The notes beneath the pieces were generated by a model. The model ran no database searches. It saw nothing but the letters and a program-made list of their open reading frames with translations, and was not told where the DNA came from. A DNA stretch of 35,633 nt from CAYVLA01 sp964549615 [NCBI: uncultured Thermococci archaeon]. GTDB lineage: Archaea; CAYQAE01; CAYVLA01. The translations under genes were made by a program, and so were the position numbers. Each line of letters opens with the position of its first letter. Positions within the stretch are counted from its first letter, which is position 1. Where the stretch lies: the NCBI GenBank assembly GCA_964549615.1, contig CAZJVP010000016.1, forward strand, positions 1-35,633. Direction: 5' to 3'. Below are positions 16,030-24,421 of the stretch, one piece after another.

Positions 16030-17154
16030 CTAGAGGTATCTCCCGAACTCTCTGCCGGCCGACACGAACATCCTCTGGTTGGCGTACAACCTGCTTGAGA
16101 TGCGAGCGATCGGCTCAGCCGTCGGAAAGAGAACGTAGCCGCCGCCGGCGCCAGCCTGCATGATGGCGGATCGAACCTTCTCGCGGATGTTCTCCGGCCG
16201 GTCGAATTCCAAATCGTTGTACTGGATGTAACCCATGAGACAGATCCTGTCCCCAATGCGGTCCTTCAGCTCTGCAAGCGTGATGTTTCCCTGCGGAGGC
16301 GGCTCAATCGGTTCCAGGGCATGGGGACCGATCGTGCGAATCCCCTCCACGACATCGCCTATCCGCCCGTGGCAGTGGATCACCGCGATGTTGTCCGTCC
16401 TTTTGATGATGCGGACGATTCGCCTGTCGTACGGGACAACGTACTCGTAGAACAGCTCGGGCGGCAAGATCGGGGGAGTCACGTATTCCGGGCCCACGAT
16501 TCGGAAGAACACGTCGCTGGTCTGCTCAGCCACTTGCCTGGTGTAATCGTCCGTCCGCGTCGCGAAGAACCTCAGAAGCCTCCTCATCAACCTCTTATTG
16601 CGGAAGGCCGTCAGGGCGAAATCCCGGAGGGTGAAGAGCCCCGCGCAGGAGCATATGGGATCAGCTATTCCGGTGGCCACGACCCCCCGGTCCTTGAGGG
16701 CCACCTGGGCCTCCTTGAGCGGGGAGGCGTCCACATCAGGCGGCTCGTAGGGTATGGAGAGTATCTTCTCCACGTCCTCTTCCGACTTCACGAAGCCCTC
16801 GTACACCCAGCTCGTGTTGATGCCTCTTTCGGACTTCCTCCTTGCCTGAAGGGTTCCAAGCGGGGTTGAGAGCGTATCGCAGTGGTAATAGTACCTCCCC
16901 CGTCTGCGCGTCTCGGTCTTGATCTGCGCCTCATCGGTTGACGAGTAGAATATGCCGGGCGCCTTGGGAGCTTTCGGGAGAATGATGTCCGTCTCGTTTC
17001 TGACCAGTTCGTGGAACCGACGATATCCGAGCCGCTTCCGGCTCTGGTCCAGTTCGGCGAACGGATCGATGTATGAGAACGTCAAGGGGACCCGGTCAGG
17101 TTCCTCCACATGGAAGGCGCACATGAACCGCTCGAAGGAGCTCATCCGTGCCAA
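16030..17154 (-). CDS. Uroporphyrinogen decarboxylase-family (URO-D-fold) protein
   Basis: A 374-residue cytoplasmic protein with the URO-D/MtaA fold. The N-terminus SSFERFMCAFHVEEPDRVP is typical of the family. The metal region is AVIHCHGRIGDVVEG, with histidines flanking a cysteine; the late cysteine of MtaA-type methyltransferases is absent (GGYVLFPTAEPI). It is not a heme-pathway HemE: the N-terminal arginine motif is missing and no porphyrin genes are nearby. Relatives transfer methyl groups between corrinoid proteins and thiols or demethylate small molecules. The start is TTG at 17154 with GGAGG seven nt upstream; ATG at 17145 is the alternative. It is divergent from the PL22-like gene. 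Confidence 0.78.
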   Translation of the reverse strand: MARMSSFERFMCAFHVEEPDRVPLTFSYIDPFAELDQSRKRLGYRRFHELVRNETDIILPKAPKAPGIFYSSTDEAQIKTETRRRGRYYYHCDTLSTPLGTLQARRKSERGINTSWVYEGFVKSEEDVEKILSIPYEPPDVDASPLKEAQVALKDRGVVATGIADPICSCAGLFTLRDFALTAFRNKRLMRRLLRFFATRTDDYTRQVAEQTSDVFFRIVGPEYVTPPILPPELFYEYVVPYDRRIVRIIKRTDNIAVIHCHGRIGDVVEGIRTIGPHALEPIEPPPQGNITLAELKDRIGDRICLMGYIQYNDLEFDRPENIREKVRSAIMQAGAGGGYVLFPTAEPIARISSRLYANQRMFVSAGREFGRYL

Positions 17155-17258
17155 CTTGTTCCTCCGGCCGACGCCCCGCGCTATGGTTGAAATCTCTCAT
17201 CCCCAGCAAACAGAGGCTTGTGTCCCGTCATCACCCGAACAGATCGCCACCAGAGAAC

Positions 17259-17267
17259 GAATATATC
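17259..17267 (+). promoter_or_regulatory. TATA box for oligogalacturonate-lyase-like gene
   Basis: GAATATATC is centred 30 nt before the ATG at 17293, supporting that start over the in-frame position 17218, and leaderless transcription. Confidence 0.6.
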
Positions 17268-17292
17268 AGTCAGCTCCCGACTGCCGGCCCTC

Positions 17293-18330
17293 ATGGCGAA
17301 AGGTAGCTGCTACGGATCGGAGCGGAGAGTCTTCGAGGATGAGGAGACGGGCGTCAGGATCGTAAGGGTAAGCGGCTTCCCCACGATCAACCACCACGTC
17401 TACATGCACTCCCGGTGCTTCACGTACGACTCGCGCGACGTGGTCTTCTATTCCTACAGGCGAATGGAGAGGGATTCGCCCAGGGACATATTCGCCGCGT
17501 CTGTGGACGGAATGAACCTGCGCCAGCTTACAGAGACCCAGGGCGTGGGATGGATGAACTGCAGCCCAGTCGATAGGTCGGTCTTTTACTCCTGCGGCGA
17601 CACCCTCCGCAAGGTCGACGTTGACAACTTCGAGGAGAAAACCGTTGCAAGGTCTCCGCCGGGACTGTCGTTCGGGATGTTCTCCCTGAGCGGCGATGGA
17701 AAGAAGGTTCTTTCCGTCGCAAACGTGAAGGGAGAGGGCGTCCTGTTTGCGGCGGACCTCGTCCGGGAGTCGATCGAGGAGGTCTATCGCCACCCTAGGG
17801 TCGTGGGGCATCTTCAACTGGAGCCTGTATCGTCGCGATGGGCCCTCTTCACCGACAGCCACCCGTCGAAGCCCGGGCTGAGGATATGGTGCATCCGGCC
17901 CGACGGGACGGATCCAAGGACGATATACGAGGGTTCCCATGGAAATTCGTCGCACATGGTCTGGCTGCCGGGCCACGATGCCGCCATCAGCACCCTCCAA
18001 CACCCCGACCCCGGGATCGTCAAGATCGGGCTTGACGGCAGCATCCAGCTGTTGACCGATGCCCAGTTCTTCTGGCACGCCGGCGCCAGCCTGGACGGCA
18101 CCATGCTCTGCTCCGACACATTCGTCCCCGACACGGGCATGTACCTGGTCAACGCTTCCAGCGGCGCTTGCAGAAGATTGTGCTTCCCCAGAACGAAGGC
18201 GGCCCATCCACAGTGGACCCACCCGCATCCAGCATGGAGTCCGGACGGCAAGATGGTGCTGTTCACCTCCGACCGCGACGGGGCGTCCCACGTCTTCGTG
18301 GTCAATGTCCCAAACGAGATGCGGCCGTAG
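17293..18330 (+). CDS. Oligogalacturonate lyase-like seven-bladed propeller (PL22-type)
   Basis: A 345-residue beta-propeller of the TolB/PL22 type with no signal peptide. Blade motifs such as FSLSGDGKKVL, ASLDGTMLCSD and AWSPDGKMVLFTSDRDG recur. The C-terminal HPHPAWSPDGK matches the histidine pair that binds the metal in PL22 oligogalacturonate lyases, and GNSSHMVWLPGH supplies another candidate histidine. PL22 enzymes cleave unsaturated pectin-derived oligomers by beta-elimination in the cytoplasm. Other PL22-like propellers have unknown substrates, so pectin specificity is inference. Its neighbour 53 nt downstream is a glycosidase with its own promoter. Confidence 0.78.
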   Translation: MAKGSCYGSERRVFEDEETGVRIVRVSGFPTINHHVYMHSRCFTYDSRDVVFYSYRRMERDSPRDIFAASVDGMNLRQLTETQGVGWMNCSPVDRSVFYSCGDTLRKVDVDNFEEKTVARSPPGLSFGMFSLSGDGKKVLSVANVKGEGVLFAADLVRESIEEVYRHPRVVGHLQLEPVSSRWALFTDSHPSKPGLRIWCIRPDGTDPRTIYEGSHGNSSHMVWLPGHDAAISTLQHPDPGIVKIGLDGSIQLLTDAQFFWHAGASLDGTMLCSDTFVPDTGMYLVNASSGACRRLCFPRTKAAHPQWTHPHPAWSPDGKMVLFTSDRDGASHVFVVNVPNEMRP

Positions 18331-18350
18331 AGAACCGCCCCCTTGCTGCC

Positions 18351-18359
18351 ATTAATAAG
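18351..18359 (+). promoter_or_regulatory. TATA box for GH42-like gene
   Basis: ATTAATAAG is centred 28 nt before the ATG at 18383. It lies in the short gap after the PL22-like stop, so the two genes can be transcribed separately. Confidence 0.55.
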
Positions 18360-18382
18360 AGGGCGAGAGGGCCCTCGAAGCC

Positions 18383-20695
18383 ATGATCGCCCAGTCCAAG
18401 AAGCCCATAACCTACATAATCGACTACTCCACCGACCATCTGGATGACATAGATGGCTACATCTCGCGCATAGCGGAGGCTCCTCCCCACCTCTTGCACG
18501 TCGGGCACGATGCACCGTTTCACAACACCTGGGGCGCCATGGAGGTCAGGGGAAACAAGACCGTGCGCATCCCGCCCGAAGGAATCAGGCAAAGGATCGA
18601 GAGGATCAAGGAGTTCACAAGCAAGCTTCACGACGCCGGCGTGCAGATGGTCCTCCCATACATCTGCAACCAGACCATCGCAGGCAACCCCGAAACCAGG
18701 GAGGGCATCTGGGACTTCTACGATCACTGGGATGAATACGCCGAGTTCGGCTTCGGCCCCAGACCACCTGACCCCCTCGAGTGGCTCGCCAGGGAACCCT
18801 TCGGCAGGCCGCACTACAACTACGAGAAAAGGCACAAGTACTTCGTCCCGCTCGGGCAGCACAGGTACGCCCCTTGCATGAGCAACCCTCACTATCGAAG
18901 GTACCAGAAAGCAGTGGTGGAGAACATAGCAAGGGCGGGCTACGACGGGGTCTTCGTCGACAACTGCATCGAAAACTGCTACTGTATGTACTGTCAGGCG
19001 GGGTTCCAAGAATACGTTGAAGTCCATATCCCTGTGAAGGAGCAGAGGGAGGTCTTTGGCTTCGAGGACCCATCGGACGTGCACCTCGGGACGGCGGGAA
19101 ACCGGCTGAACTGGGTGAAGACCCAGCCAACGTTCGTTGAGTTCCTTTACGGAATAGGGGAAGATCTCCTCGTGGAATGGCTGGGGGTCAAGGACCCAAA
19201 GGATGCGCTGGTCGAGGAGGGCGGGAACGGCTGGCTATGGAACATGGCCGACCGGTACCTTGACTGGATGGACGCTCGGTACTCGCCGGAGGAGCGCCTG
19301 CACATGTTCGGAGCCGAGGATTTATCGCTGTGGGGAATCCGCGACGAGAGGGACAGGGCGCTGTGGGCCGAGACCAAGCTTTTCTGGGCAAAGCTGGTCG
19401 CAGACAACCTCAAGTACATAAAGGAGGTCGGCGAGCGGATTCGGCCCAATTTCCTCATCCTTCCCAACTGGGGCGAGATGCAGCACATGGATGGCAACGA
19501 GTTCCGCGAGGAGATCGGACATGACCTGCGCGAGTGGGCCCCCCGGAGCGACTACGTCATGTTCGAGGAGTCTAACGAGCCCGGCAGGATCGTCCCGGGC
19601 GTCTACATGGACTACATCCTCCAGCTCAAGTTCGCCCATGCGAACGGCGTGAAGGGGGCGATTCTGAACTGGGCGGGGACGGACCCGAACACGGTCGAAC
19701 TATGCTTCGCCGAATGCCTTTCTGGGCTGGGATCCTTCATCCAGCACGGAACGAAGTTCCCGCAGCTCCGGAGGAAGTACAGGGAGTTCCAAGACCAACA
19801 CGCCGATCTCCTGGAAGGGTGGGCGCCCCACTACGAGGTCGGGCTCGCATACTTCTACAACCAGCTTCACCTCGAGAACCTCGAGCACATGCGCGAGGTC
19901 TACAAGTTCACCAGGTACTTCTCGGACCAGCACGTCCTCTTCCACTATCTGACCGAGGAAGACCTCTGGCCGAAAGTACGGTTGCCCTGCAGGATCCTTG
20001 TCCTTCCGCAGCTTTCGTACCTCACCGATGACCAGGCGTCTGGGGTTGAGAACTTCCTTGCAGCCGGCGGCATCTGTTTCGCCACGGGCCCGCTCGGCAG
20101 ATGGGATGCCAAGGCAAGACAGCGTGAGGAGCCACTCGTCCAGAAGCTTTCCGGGGCCTTCCCCGAGAGGTTCCTGCACGGCCCATCCGTCGCATCCTTC
20201 ATTCCGGACGGCAAGCTCAGCCTCGACGATGCCCGGCGCTTCTCGAGATCCACATGGAAGGCCAAGACCCGCGGCACGGACTGGCCCGAGTCCATGAGGC
20301 ATCTCGACGAGGAGCTCGGCATCCAGAAGTACTTCGACGGCGGGGAATGGGCTAGGCTGGCAACGCAGATGCTGGAGAGGGTGCCAGCGCTATGCCCCTC
20401 AAGACGCGCGCTCGGCGTCCGCTTCAACGCGTACAGGAAGGGCAACGACGTGGCGGTGCACATCGTCAACTATAACGTGGACCTCTTGGCCCCTGCGGGG
20501 CAGAGGAACCTCACCGCCGTCGACTCGCTGCGGATATCGCTTCAGTTTCCCGAAGGCGTGGTGGCGAGGGACGCGACGTGCATGGAGCCCGGCTGTGCAG
20601 AGGAGCCGCTGGATCCTGTGCAAAGAGGGAACACGGTCGAGCTCACGATCCCGCAACTTAGTTTCTACAAACTCGTCCTCGTCAGAGCCAGCTGA
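18383..20695 (+). CDS. GH42-like (clan GH-A-type) glycoside hydrolase
   Basis: A 770-residue protein without signal peptide. Residues about 1-450 read as a TIM-barrel hydrolase: GYDGVFVDN ends a barrel strand and is followed by ENCYCMYCQAGFQEYV, which resembles the zinc-binding cysteine cluster CyC..C...F of GH42 beta-galactosidases. FLILPNWGEM and VMFEESNEPG are candidate acidic active-site strands. Residues about 470-640 resemble the beta-galactosidase trimerisation (class I GATase-like) domain, with LPCRILVLPQLSYLTDDQ and AAGGICFATGPLG. A C-terminal beta-sandwich follows (DVAVHIVNYNVD). The family is uncertain because barrel insertions are long. It probably cleaves oligosaccharides inside the cell, alongside the PL22-like enzyme upstream. 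Confidence 0.7.
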   Translation: MIAQSKKPITYIIDYSTDHLDDIDGYISRIAEAPPHLLHVGHDAPFHNTWGAMEVRGNKTVRIPPEGIRQRIERIKEFTSKLHDAGVQMVLPYICNQTIAGNPETREGIWDFYDHWDEYAEFGFGPRPPDPLEWLAREPFGRPHYNYEKRHKYFVPLGQHRYAPCMSNPHYRRYQKAVVENIARAGYDGVFVDNCIENCYCMYCQAGFQEYVEVHIPVKEQREVFGFEDPSDVHLGTAGNRLNWVKTQPTFVEFLYGIGEDLLVEWLGVKDPKDALVEEGGNGWLWNMADRYLDWMDARYSPEERLHMFGAEDLSLWGIRDERDRALWAETKLFWAKLVADNLKYIKEVGERIRPNFLILPNWGEMQHMDGNEFREEIGHDLREWAPRSDYVMFEESNEPGRIVPGVYMDYILQLKFAHANGVKGAILNWAGTDPNTVELCFAECLSGLGSFIQHGTKFPQLRRKYREFQDQHADLLEGWAPHYEVGLAYFYNQLHLENLEHMREVYKFTRYFSDQHVLFHYLTEEDLWPKVRLPCRILVLPQLSYLTDDQASGVENFLAAGGICFATGPLGRWDAKARQREEPLVQKLSGAFPERFLHGPSVASFIPDGKLSLDDARRFSRSTWKAKTRGTDWPESMRHLDEELGIQKYFDGGEWARLATQMLERVPALCPSRRALGVRFNAYRKGNDVAVHIVNYNVDLLAPAGQRNLTAVDSLRISLQFPEGVVARDATCMEPGCAEEPLDPVQRGNTVELTIPQLSFYKLVLVRAS

Positions 20696-20718
20696 CCGGC
20701 GGCCACGAAGCGACCAAG

Positions 20719-21828
20719 CTAAAGCCACACCAACAGAAGGATGCAAACTAGTAGCTGCGCAAGCAAGGCCCGGACGACGCCTGACCTGAATCCGGAGAAT
20801 GACCGCACGAACTTCGCCGTCCCCAGGAACGTGAAGAGGATCAAGAGGGAGATGAATGCGGCGGCCTGACCGATAGCCTCTCCGCCCCAGGACCTACACG
20901 AGGCCAAGCCTAGGCATGCGATGATGCCGGTGAGCGCGAGGATCTGGAAAGCAGCGAAACAAGCCTTCGGCAGCCAGCGCAGCTCGAAGGTCCAATGCTC
21001 CACCATATTGGACACGACCATGTAGGTAGAAAAAAGGAGCATCAGCATGATGCACAAACGACCGGCAGATCCCTCGATCGGGATGGTTGGCAAGGCGCCC
21101 CGGAACAAGGCCGATGCCAGGGCGAGGGAAAGGCCGCCAAAGAAGCCCACGCTGTGTTCCGCGAACTTCCAAGATGAGAGCTTGAGGGCGCTGTCCCGCC
21201 CCTCACGGTGGATCAGGGCGCCCAGTGCGAAGCCGCCTCCGAAGCCAGCACAGCCAGCGTAGGCGCAGATCAGCACAGTGCCGCCCCCAGGGCTCAGAGC
21301 GAAGTACGCTGTACTCGACAACACGCCGCCCAGAAGCGCAGCCCACACATCGCTCCGAGGAGGCGAAAGGTGAAGGTCAAGCCCGACGACGATGATCTTG
21401 TAGGCCGCGAACGCGCCGAGCGATGCCAGGACCGCCCAGAGCGCGAGATCTTCGAAATGGCAATGAACCTCTGTAAGCAGGATTCCCAGCGACGCTCCCC
21501 CAAAGAATCCCCAGAGGCCTCCAACCAGGAAGAGACCCGACAGCCCATAGAGGGACGATCTCGAGTCCCGGCCCGGTTCCCGCGTGGCATACCCCATCAA
21601 CAATCCATAGCTGAGCACGCCTCCCAGGGACAGCCCGGCCGCGAGAGCCGCCCCGTATGCCAGCATCTGCCACGTATCGGCAGCTTCGCCTAAGGCTAGC
21701 CAGAGGGACATCCCGCACAGCGCCCCGGGCACGGTGGCACCCCACCAGTGGCCCCACTCCCCTCTCAGGGCCCAACCGAGGGATGTGGCATTGGCAACGA
21801 GCAGGATGCCCGCGGCGATCCTTTCCAC
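20719..21828 (-). CDS. Multi-pass membrane protein of unknown function
   Basis: A 369-residue protein with about 11-12 predicted transmembrane helices rich in Gly and Ala. Near the N-terminus the loop RGEWGHWWGA stands out, and other charged loops are YATREPGRDSR and LIHREGRDS. I recognise no transporter signature. The catalytic Cys and Arg arrangement of archaeosortases is not evident. The start is GTG at 21828 with a TATA box 27 nt upstream. It is convergent with the GH42-like gene (23 bp apart) and follows the DegT aminotransferase on the same strand. A role in substrate import or lipid handling would be a guess. Confidence 0.7.
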   Translation of the reverse strand: MERIAAGILLVANATSLGWALRGEWGHWWGATVPGALCGMSLWLALGEAADTWQMLAYGAALAAGLSLGGVLSYGLLMGYATREPGRDSRSSLYGLSGLFLVGGLWGFFGGASLGILLTEVHCHFEDLALWAVLASLGAFAAYKIIVVGLDLHLSPPRSDVWAALLGGVLSSTAYFALSPGGGTVLICAYAGCAGFGGGFALGALIHREGRDSALKLSSWKFAEHSVGFFGGLSLALASALFRGALPTIPIEGSAGRLCIMLMLLFSTYMVVSNMVEHWTFELRWLPKACFAAFQILALTGIIACLGLASCRSWGGEAIGQAAAFISLLILFTFLGTAKFVRSFSGFRSGVVRALLAQLLVCILLLVWL

Positions 21829-21850
21829 GTGGGGGAGCGTCCGCCCGGAC

Positions 21851-21859
21851 TATAACAGT
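21851..21859 (-). promoter_or_regulatory. TATA box for membrane protein gene
   Basis: On the minus strand ACTGTTATA is centred 27 nt before the GTG at 21828, with a second A/T-rich block (GATAAACT) just upstream. It fits leaderless transcription and supports the GTG start. Confidence 0.5.
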
Positions 21860-21986
21860 TTATCCCATCATGCCATATGCCGGCCAGGGTGCCCAATCCA
21901 GACTATGGCGATCGAGCCTCATCGGCCTTGCTGCATTTCGCCGGGCTTCTTTCCGGGGAGCCAAGCGTGAGATCCTGGGCGCCTTT

Positions 21987-23261
21987 CTACAGTAGGGATC
22001 GGTAGTTCTCGGTGACCTTCTTCATCGCCTCGATGACCTGGTCCGAGTATCCCGGCGTCTCCTCGATGAACACCGGCATGCCGAGGATCCTGTTGTGAAC
22101 TTCCTCGGAAACGGGAAGGCTGCCCTGCGGGTAGCCCGGGTAGTCTCCGGTGAGCGGGCCCCCATCCCCATAGATGTCAAAGCCCTCCGCGAAGAGCTTG
22201 AGCCTGTGCGTCAGCTCATACCCGCGGTGGCTCATGTCTACGCCTTCGGCCCTCAGGGCCTCGATCAACCTCTCGGTCGGCAGCCCCCCAAGCTCATCCG
22301 GCCTGGACAACATGTGCATGCCGCCATAGAAGCCAGCTGGCTTGGATTTCGGCAGGATCTTCACCGGATCTATGCCGTTGATTCGACGGAGTGCCTTGTA
22401 GATCTTCTTGACGTAGGCGAGCTTTCGCTCGTTCCGGTACTCCAAGCTGTCGAACATCACCAGAGCCGCCGCGGCCGCCCAAGGGTGCGTCCTGAACTTC
22501 AGGCCCAGGTTGGTCGGGGCCATCGCCTTGTAGACCGGGTCGGTGAACTCCTGCGCCACGCCCGACCGGTTGAGGTGGCAGAAGAGCAAGATGCGCTCAT
22601 ACAGCCTCCGGTCGTTCGTTGTGACCAGGCCGGCCTCGCCCGCGGGCAACGGCTTTCCGCCGATCGGCCCCCCTTGCATTGAGAAGCAGCCCACATCCCC
22701 GATCGAACCGACCTTCCGCCCGTCCCACTCCGCGCCGTGGCAGTGGCTCGCGTCCTCTATCACGGCGATCTTGTGCCTTCTGGCCACATCCATTATTGCA
22801 TCCATATCGCACACATGTCCGTACAGATGGACTACGCTGACCGCCTTCGTTTTCGACGTGATCCGCCTCTCCATGTCCTCGGGGTCGATCAGGAGGGTCT
22901 CGGGATCGATCTCGCAGAAGACCGGGCGGGCGCCCATGTGGACGGCGGGCGATATCGAGCAGATCCACGTGTAACAGGGGTGGAGAACCTCGTCCCCCCT
23001 TCTGACGCCCACGGCGTAGTAGGCCGACCACAGGGTCGAAGTTCCGTTGTGCTGGAGCAGGCAGTAGTCCGTCCCGATGTACTCGGCGAACCTCTTCTCG
23101 AGCTCCAGGGGCACACCAGTCCCGGACTGGGACCACACGCCCTCGTCGATCATGCGGCACACAGCCTGCTTTATCCGGTCAACCGGTACGGGCCAATTCT
23201 CCTTGGGCTGGACGGTGACGGCTTTGGGCCCTCCCAAGATGGCGAGCTCGGGCTTTGCCAT
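21987..23261 (-). CDS. DegT/DnrJ/EryC1/StrS-family PLP aminotransferase
   Basis: A 424-residue cytoplasmic aminotransferase acting on keto-sugars or keto-cyclitols. Visible motifs: QHNGTSTLWSAYYAVGV (phosphate-binding), VIEDASHCHGAEWDGRKVG with the pyridine-contacting D170, and CFSMQGGPIGGKPLPAGEAG with K203 as the PLP lysine. The C-terminal RGYELTHRLKL matches the substrate-binding region. The IGGKP insertion is slightly longer than in sugar aminotransferases such as perosamine synthases. No nucleotide-sugar genes are nearby, so a catabolic role or a cyclitol substrate is possible. Divergent from the tandem UroD-family genes with a shared 100-bp promoter region. Confidence 0.9.
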   Translation of the reverse strand: MAKPELAILGGPKAVTVQPKENWPVPVDRIKQAVCRMIDEGVWSQSGTGVPLELEKRFAEYIGTDYCLLQHNGTSTLWSAYYAVGVRRGDEVLHPCYTWICSISPAVHMGARPVFCEIDPETLLIDPEDMERRITSKTKAVSVVHLYGHVCDMDAIMDVARRHKIAVIEDASHCHGAEWDGRKVGSIGDVGCFSMQGGPIGGKPLPAGEAGLVTTNDRRLYERILLFCHLNRSGVAQEFTDPVYKAMAPTNLGLKFRTHPWAAAAALVMFDSLEYRNERKLAYVKKIYKALRRINGIDPVKILPKSKPAGFYGGMHMLSRPDELGGLPTERLIEALRAEGVDMSHRGYELTHRLKLFAEGFDIYGDGGPLTGDYPGYPQGSLPVSEEVHNRILGMPVFIEETPGYSDQVIEAMKKVTENYRSLL

Positions 23262-23290
23262 AACGATCCGAACAACAGGGACGGATATGC

Positions 23291-23300
23291 AAGATAAATT
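23291..23300 (-). promoter_or_regulatory. TATA box for DegT aminotransferase gene
   Basis: On the minus strand AATTTATCTT lies 30-39 nt before the ATG at 23261, consistent with a leaderless or very short leader mRNA. The divergent UroD-family operon starts within the next 70 bp. Confidence 0.5.
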
Positions 23301-23362
23301 CTCCCTTCAGTCTTGCACCAAGGATCAGCAAACTTTTCAACGCGAGCGTTCTGGCGCTCCAG

Positions 23363-24409
23363 GTGCTGACCGAGAGGGAGAACTGTCTCCGCGCAATTAG
23401 ATTTGAGGAACCGGAGTGGATACCCTGCAGGGTCTTCCTCAGCGGAGCCGCATGGAAGAGGCACCGCGAAGCGCTGGAGGAATTCGTGCTCCGGCACCCC
23501 TTCATATTCGGCTCCCATGAGAGGGGAAGCATGAAGTTCGATCAGTTTCATCCCTCAAGCAGGGCGGGGCAAGAGTTCACCGACAGCTGGGGGTGCGTCT
23601 GGCATAACCTGGCGGACGGCATCAGAGGCCAGGTTAAGGTCCATCCCCTGGCCGACTGGGAAGCTCTGAAGAGTTACCGCCCGCCCGATCCCCTGGCCAC
23701 CACGGAGCTTGGCCCCAGGGCTTCCTGGGACAAGGTCAAATCCGACGTGGAGCGGCTGAGAGCCCAAGGGAAGATGGTCTGGGGCGACGGAGATCGTTTC
23801 TTTGAGAGGCTCCATTTCCTTCGCGGCTTCAGAAACCTCATGATCGATCTTCATCGCAAGCCGCCGCAGCTCGCGGCCCTGATCGAGATGGTGGTCGAAC
23901 ACAACCTCAAGCTCATAGCGAAGTGGGTCGAGCTCGGCGCTGATTGCATTGCCCTGGGAGACGACCTTGGAACCCAGACCGAGGCCATGATGAGCCCTTC
24001 CCTGTTCCGAACGCATCTCCTCCCGGGATACACGAGGATGTGCAACCTGGCAAGGGAGGGCGGGTGCGAGGTTTACATGCACTCCGACGGACACATAATG
24101 GAGCTCGTGGAGGACCTCATGGCAGCGGGCTTCACCGTCATCAATCCGCAGGTGAACTGCAACGGGATCGCCGCTTTGGCCAAGAAATGCAAAGGAAGGG
24201 TCTGTCTTGACGCCGACGTCGATCGGCAGAGGGTCCTTCCCCACGGCAGCCCCGAGCAGGTCAGGAAGCATGTTCAGGAGATCGTTGCGAATCTGGGCTC
24301 AAGGGAAGGAGGCCTCATGATCATAGCCGGGGTCTACGGGGATGTGCCTCTAGAGAACATAGATGCGTTGTGCCAAGCCATGGAGGATTACAGCTACTAC
24401 TTTAGCTGA
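23363..24409 (+). CDS. URO-D-family protein, first of a tandem pair
   Basis: A 348-residue URO-D/MtaA-fold protein starting at GTG (MLTERENCLRAIRFEEPEWIP). The barrel is complete. The metal-region motif is CEVYMHSDGHIMELV; the late cysteine position reads GGLMIIAGVYGD without Cys. GDDLGTQTEAMMSP is the usual substrate-loop region. Proteins of this type are found in methyl-transfer and demethylation pathways rather than heme synthesis. The stop overlaps the ribosome-binding site of the next gene (GAGGTGA at 24408-24414), so the pair is one operon. The two proteins share only family-level similarity. The methyl donor is unknown. Confidence 0.8.
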   Translation: MLTERENCLRAIRFEEPEWIPCRVFLSGAAWKRHREALEEFVLRHPFIFGSHERGSMKFDQFHPSSRAGQEFTDSWGCVWHNLADGIRGQVKVHPLADWEALKSYRPPDPLATTELGPRASWDKVKSDVERLRAQGKMVWGDGDRFFERLHFLRGFRNLMIDLHRKPPQLAALIEMVVEHNLKLIAKWVELGADCIALGDDLGTQTEAMMSPSLFRTHLLPGYTRMCNLAREGGCEVYMHSDGHIMELVEDLMAAGFTVINPQVNCNGIAALAKKCKGRVCLDADVDRQRVLPHGSPEQVRKHVQEIVANLGSREGGLMIIAGVYGDVPLENIDALCQAMEDYSYYFS

Positions 24410-24414
24410 GGTGA
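24408..24414 (+). promoter_or_regulatory. Ribosome-binding site for second URO-D-family gene
   Basis: GAGGTGA overlaps the TGA stop of the upstream gene and sits 7 nt before the TTG at 24422. It decides that start and indicates coupled translation. Confidence 0.6.
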
Positions 24415-24421
24415 AACGACT

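Noticed and set aside
17266-18291. Minus-strand frame of 341 codons over the PL22-like gene
   Set aside because: The PL22-like propeller on the plus strand has conserved blade motifs and a promoter; this is its shadow.
20719-21828. The polytopic membrane protein as the missing exosortase/archaeosortase
   Set aside because: It has too many helices, and I cannot find the conserved Cys and Arg/His arrangement in the expected order.
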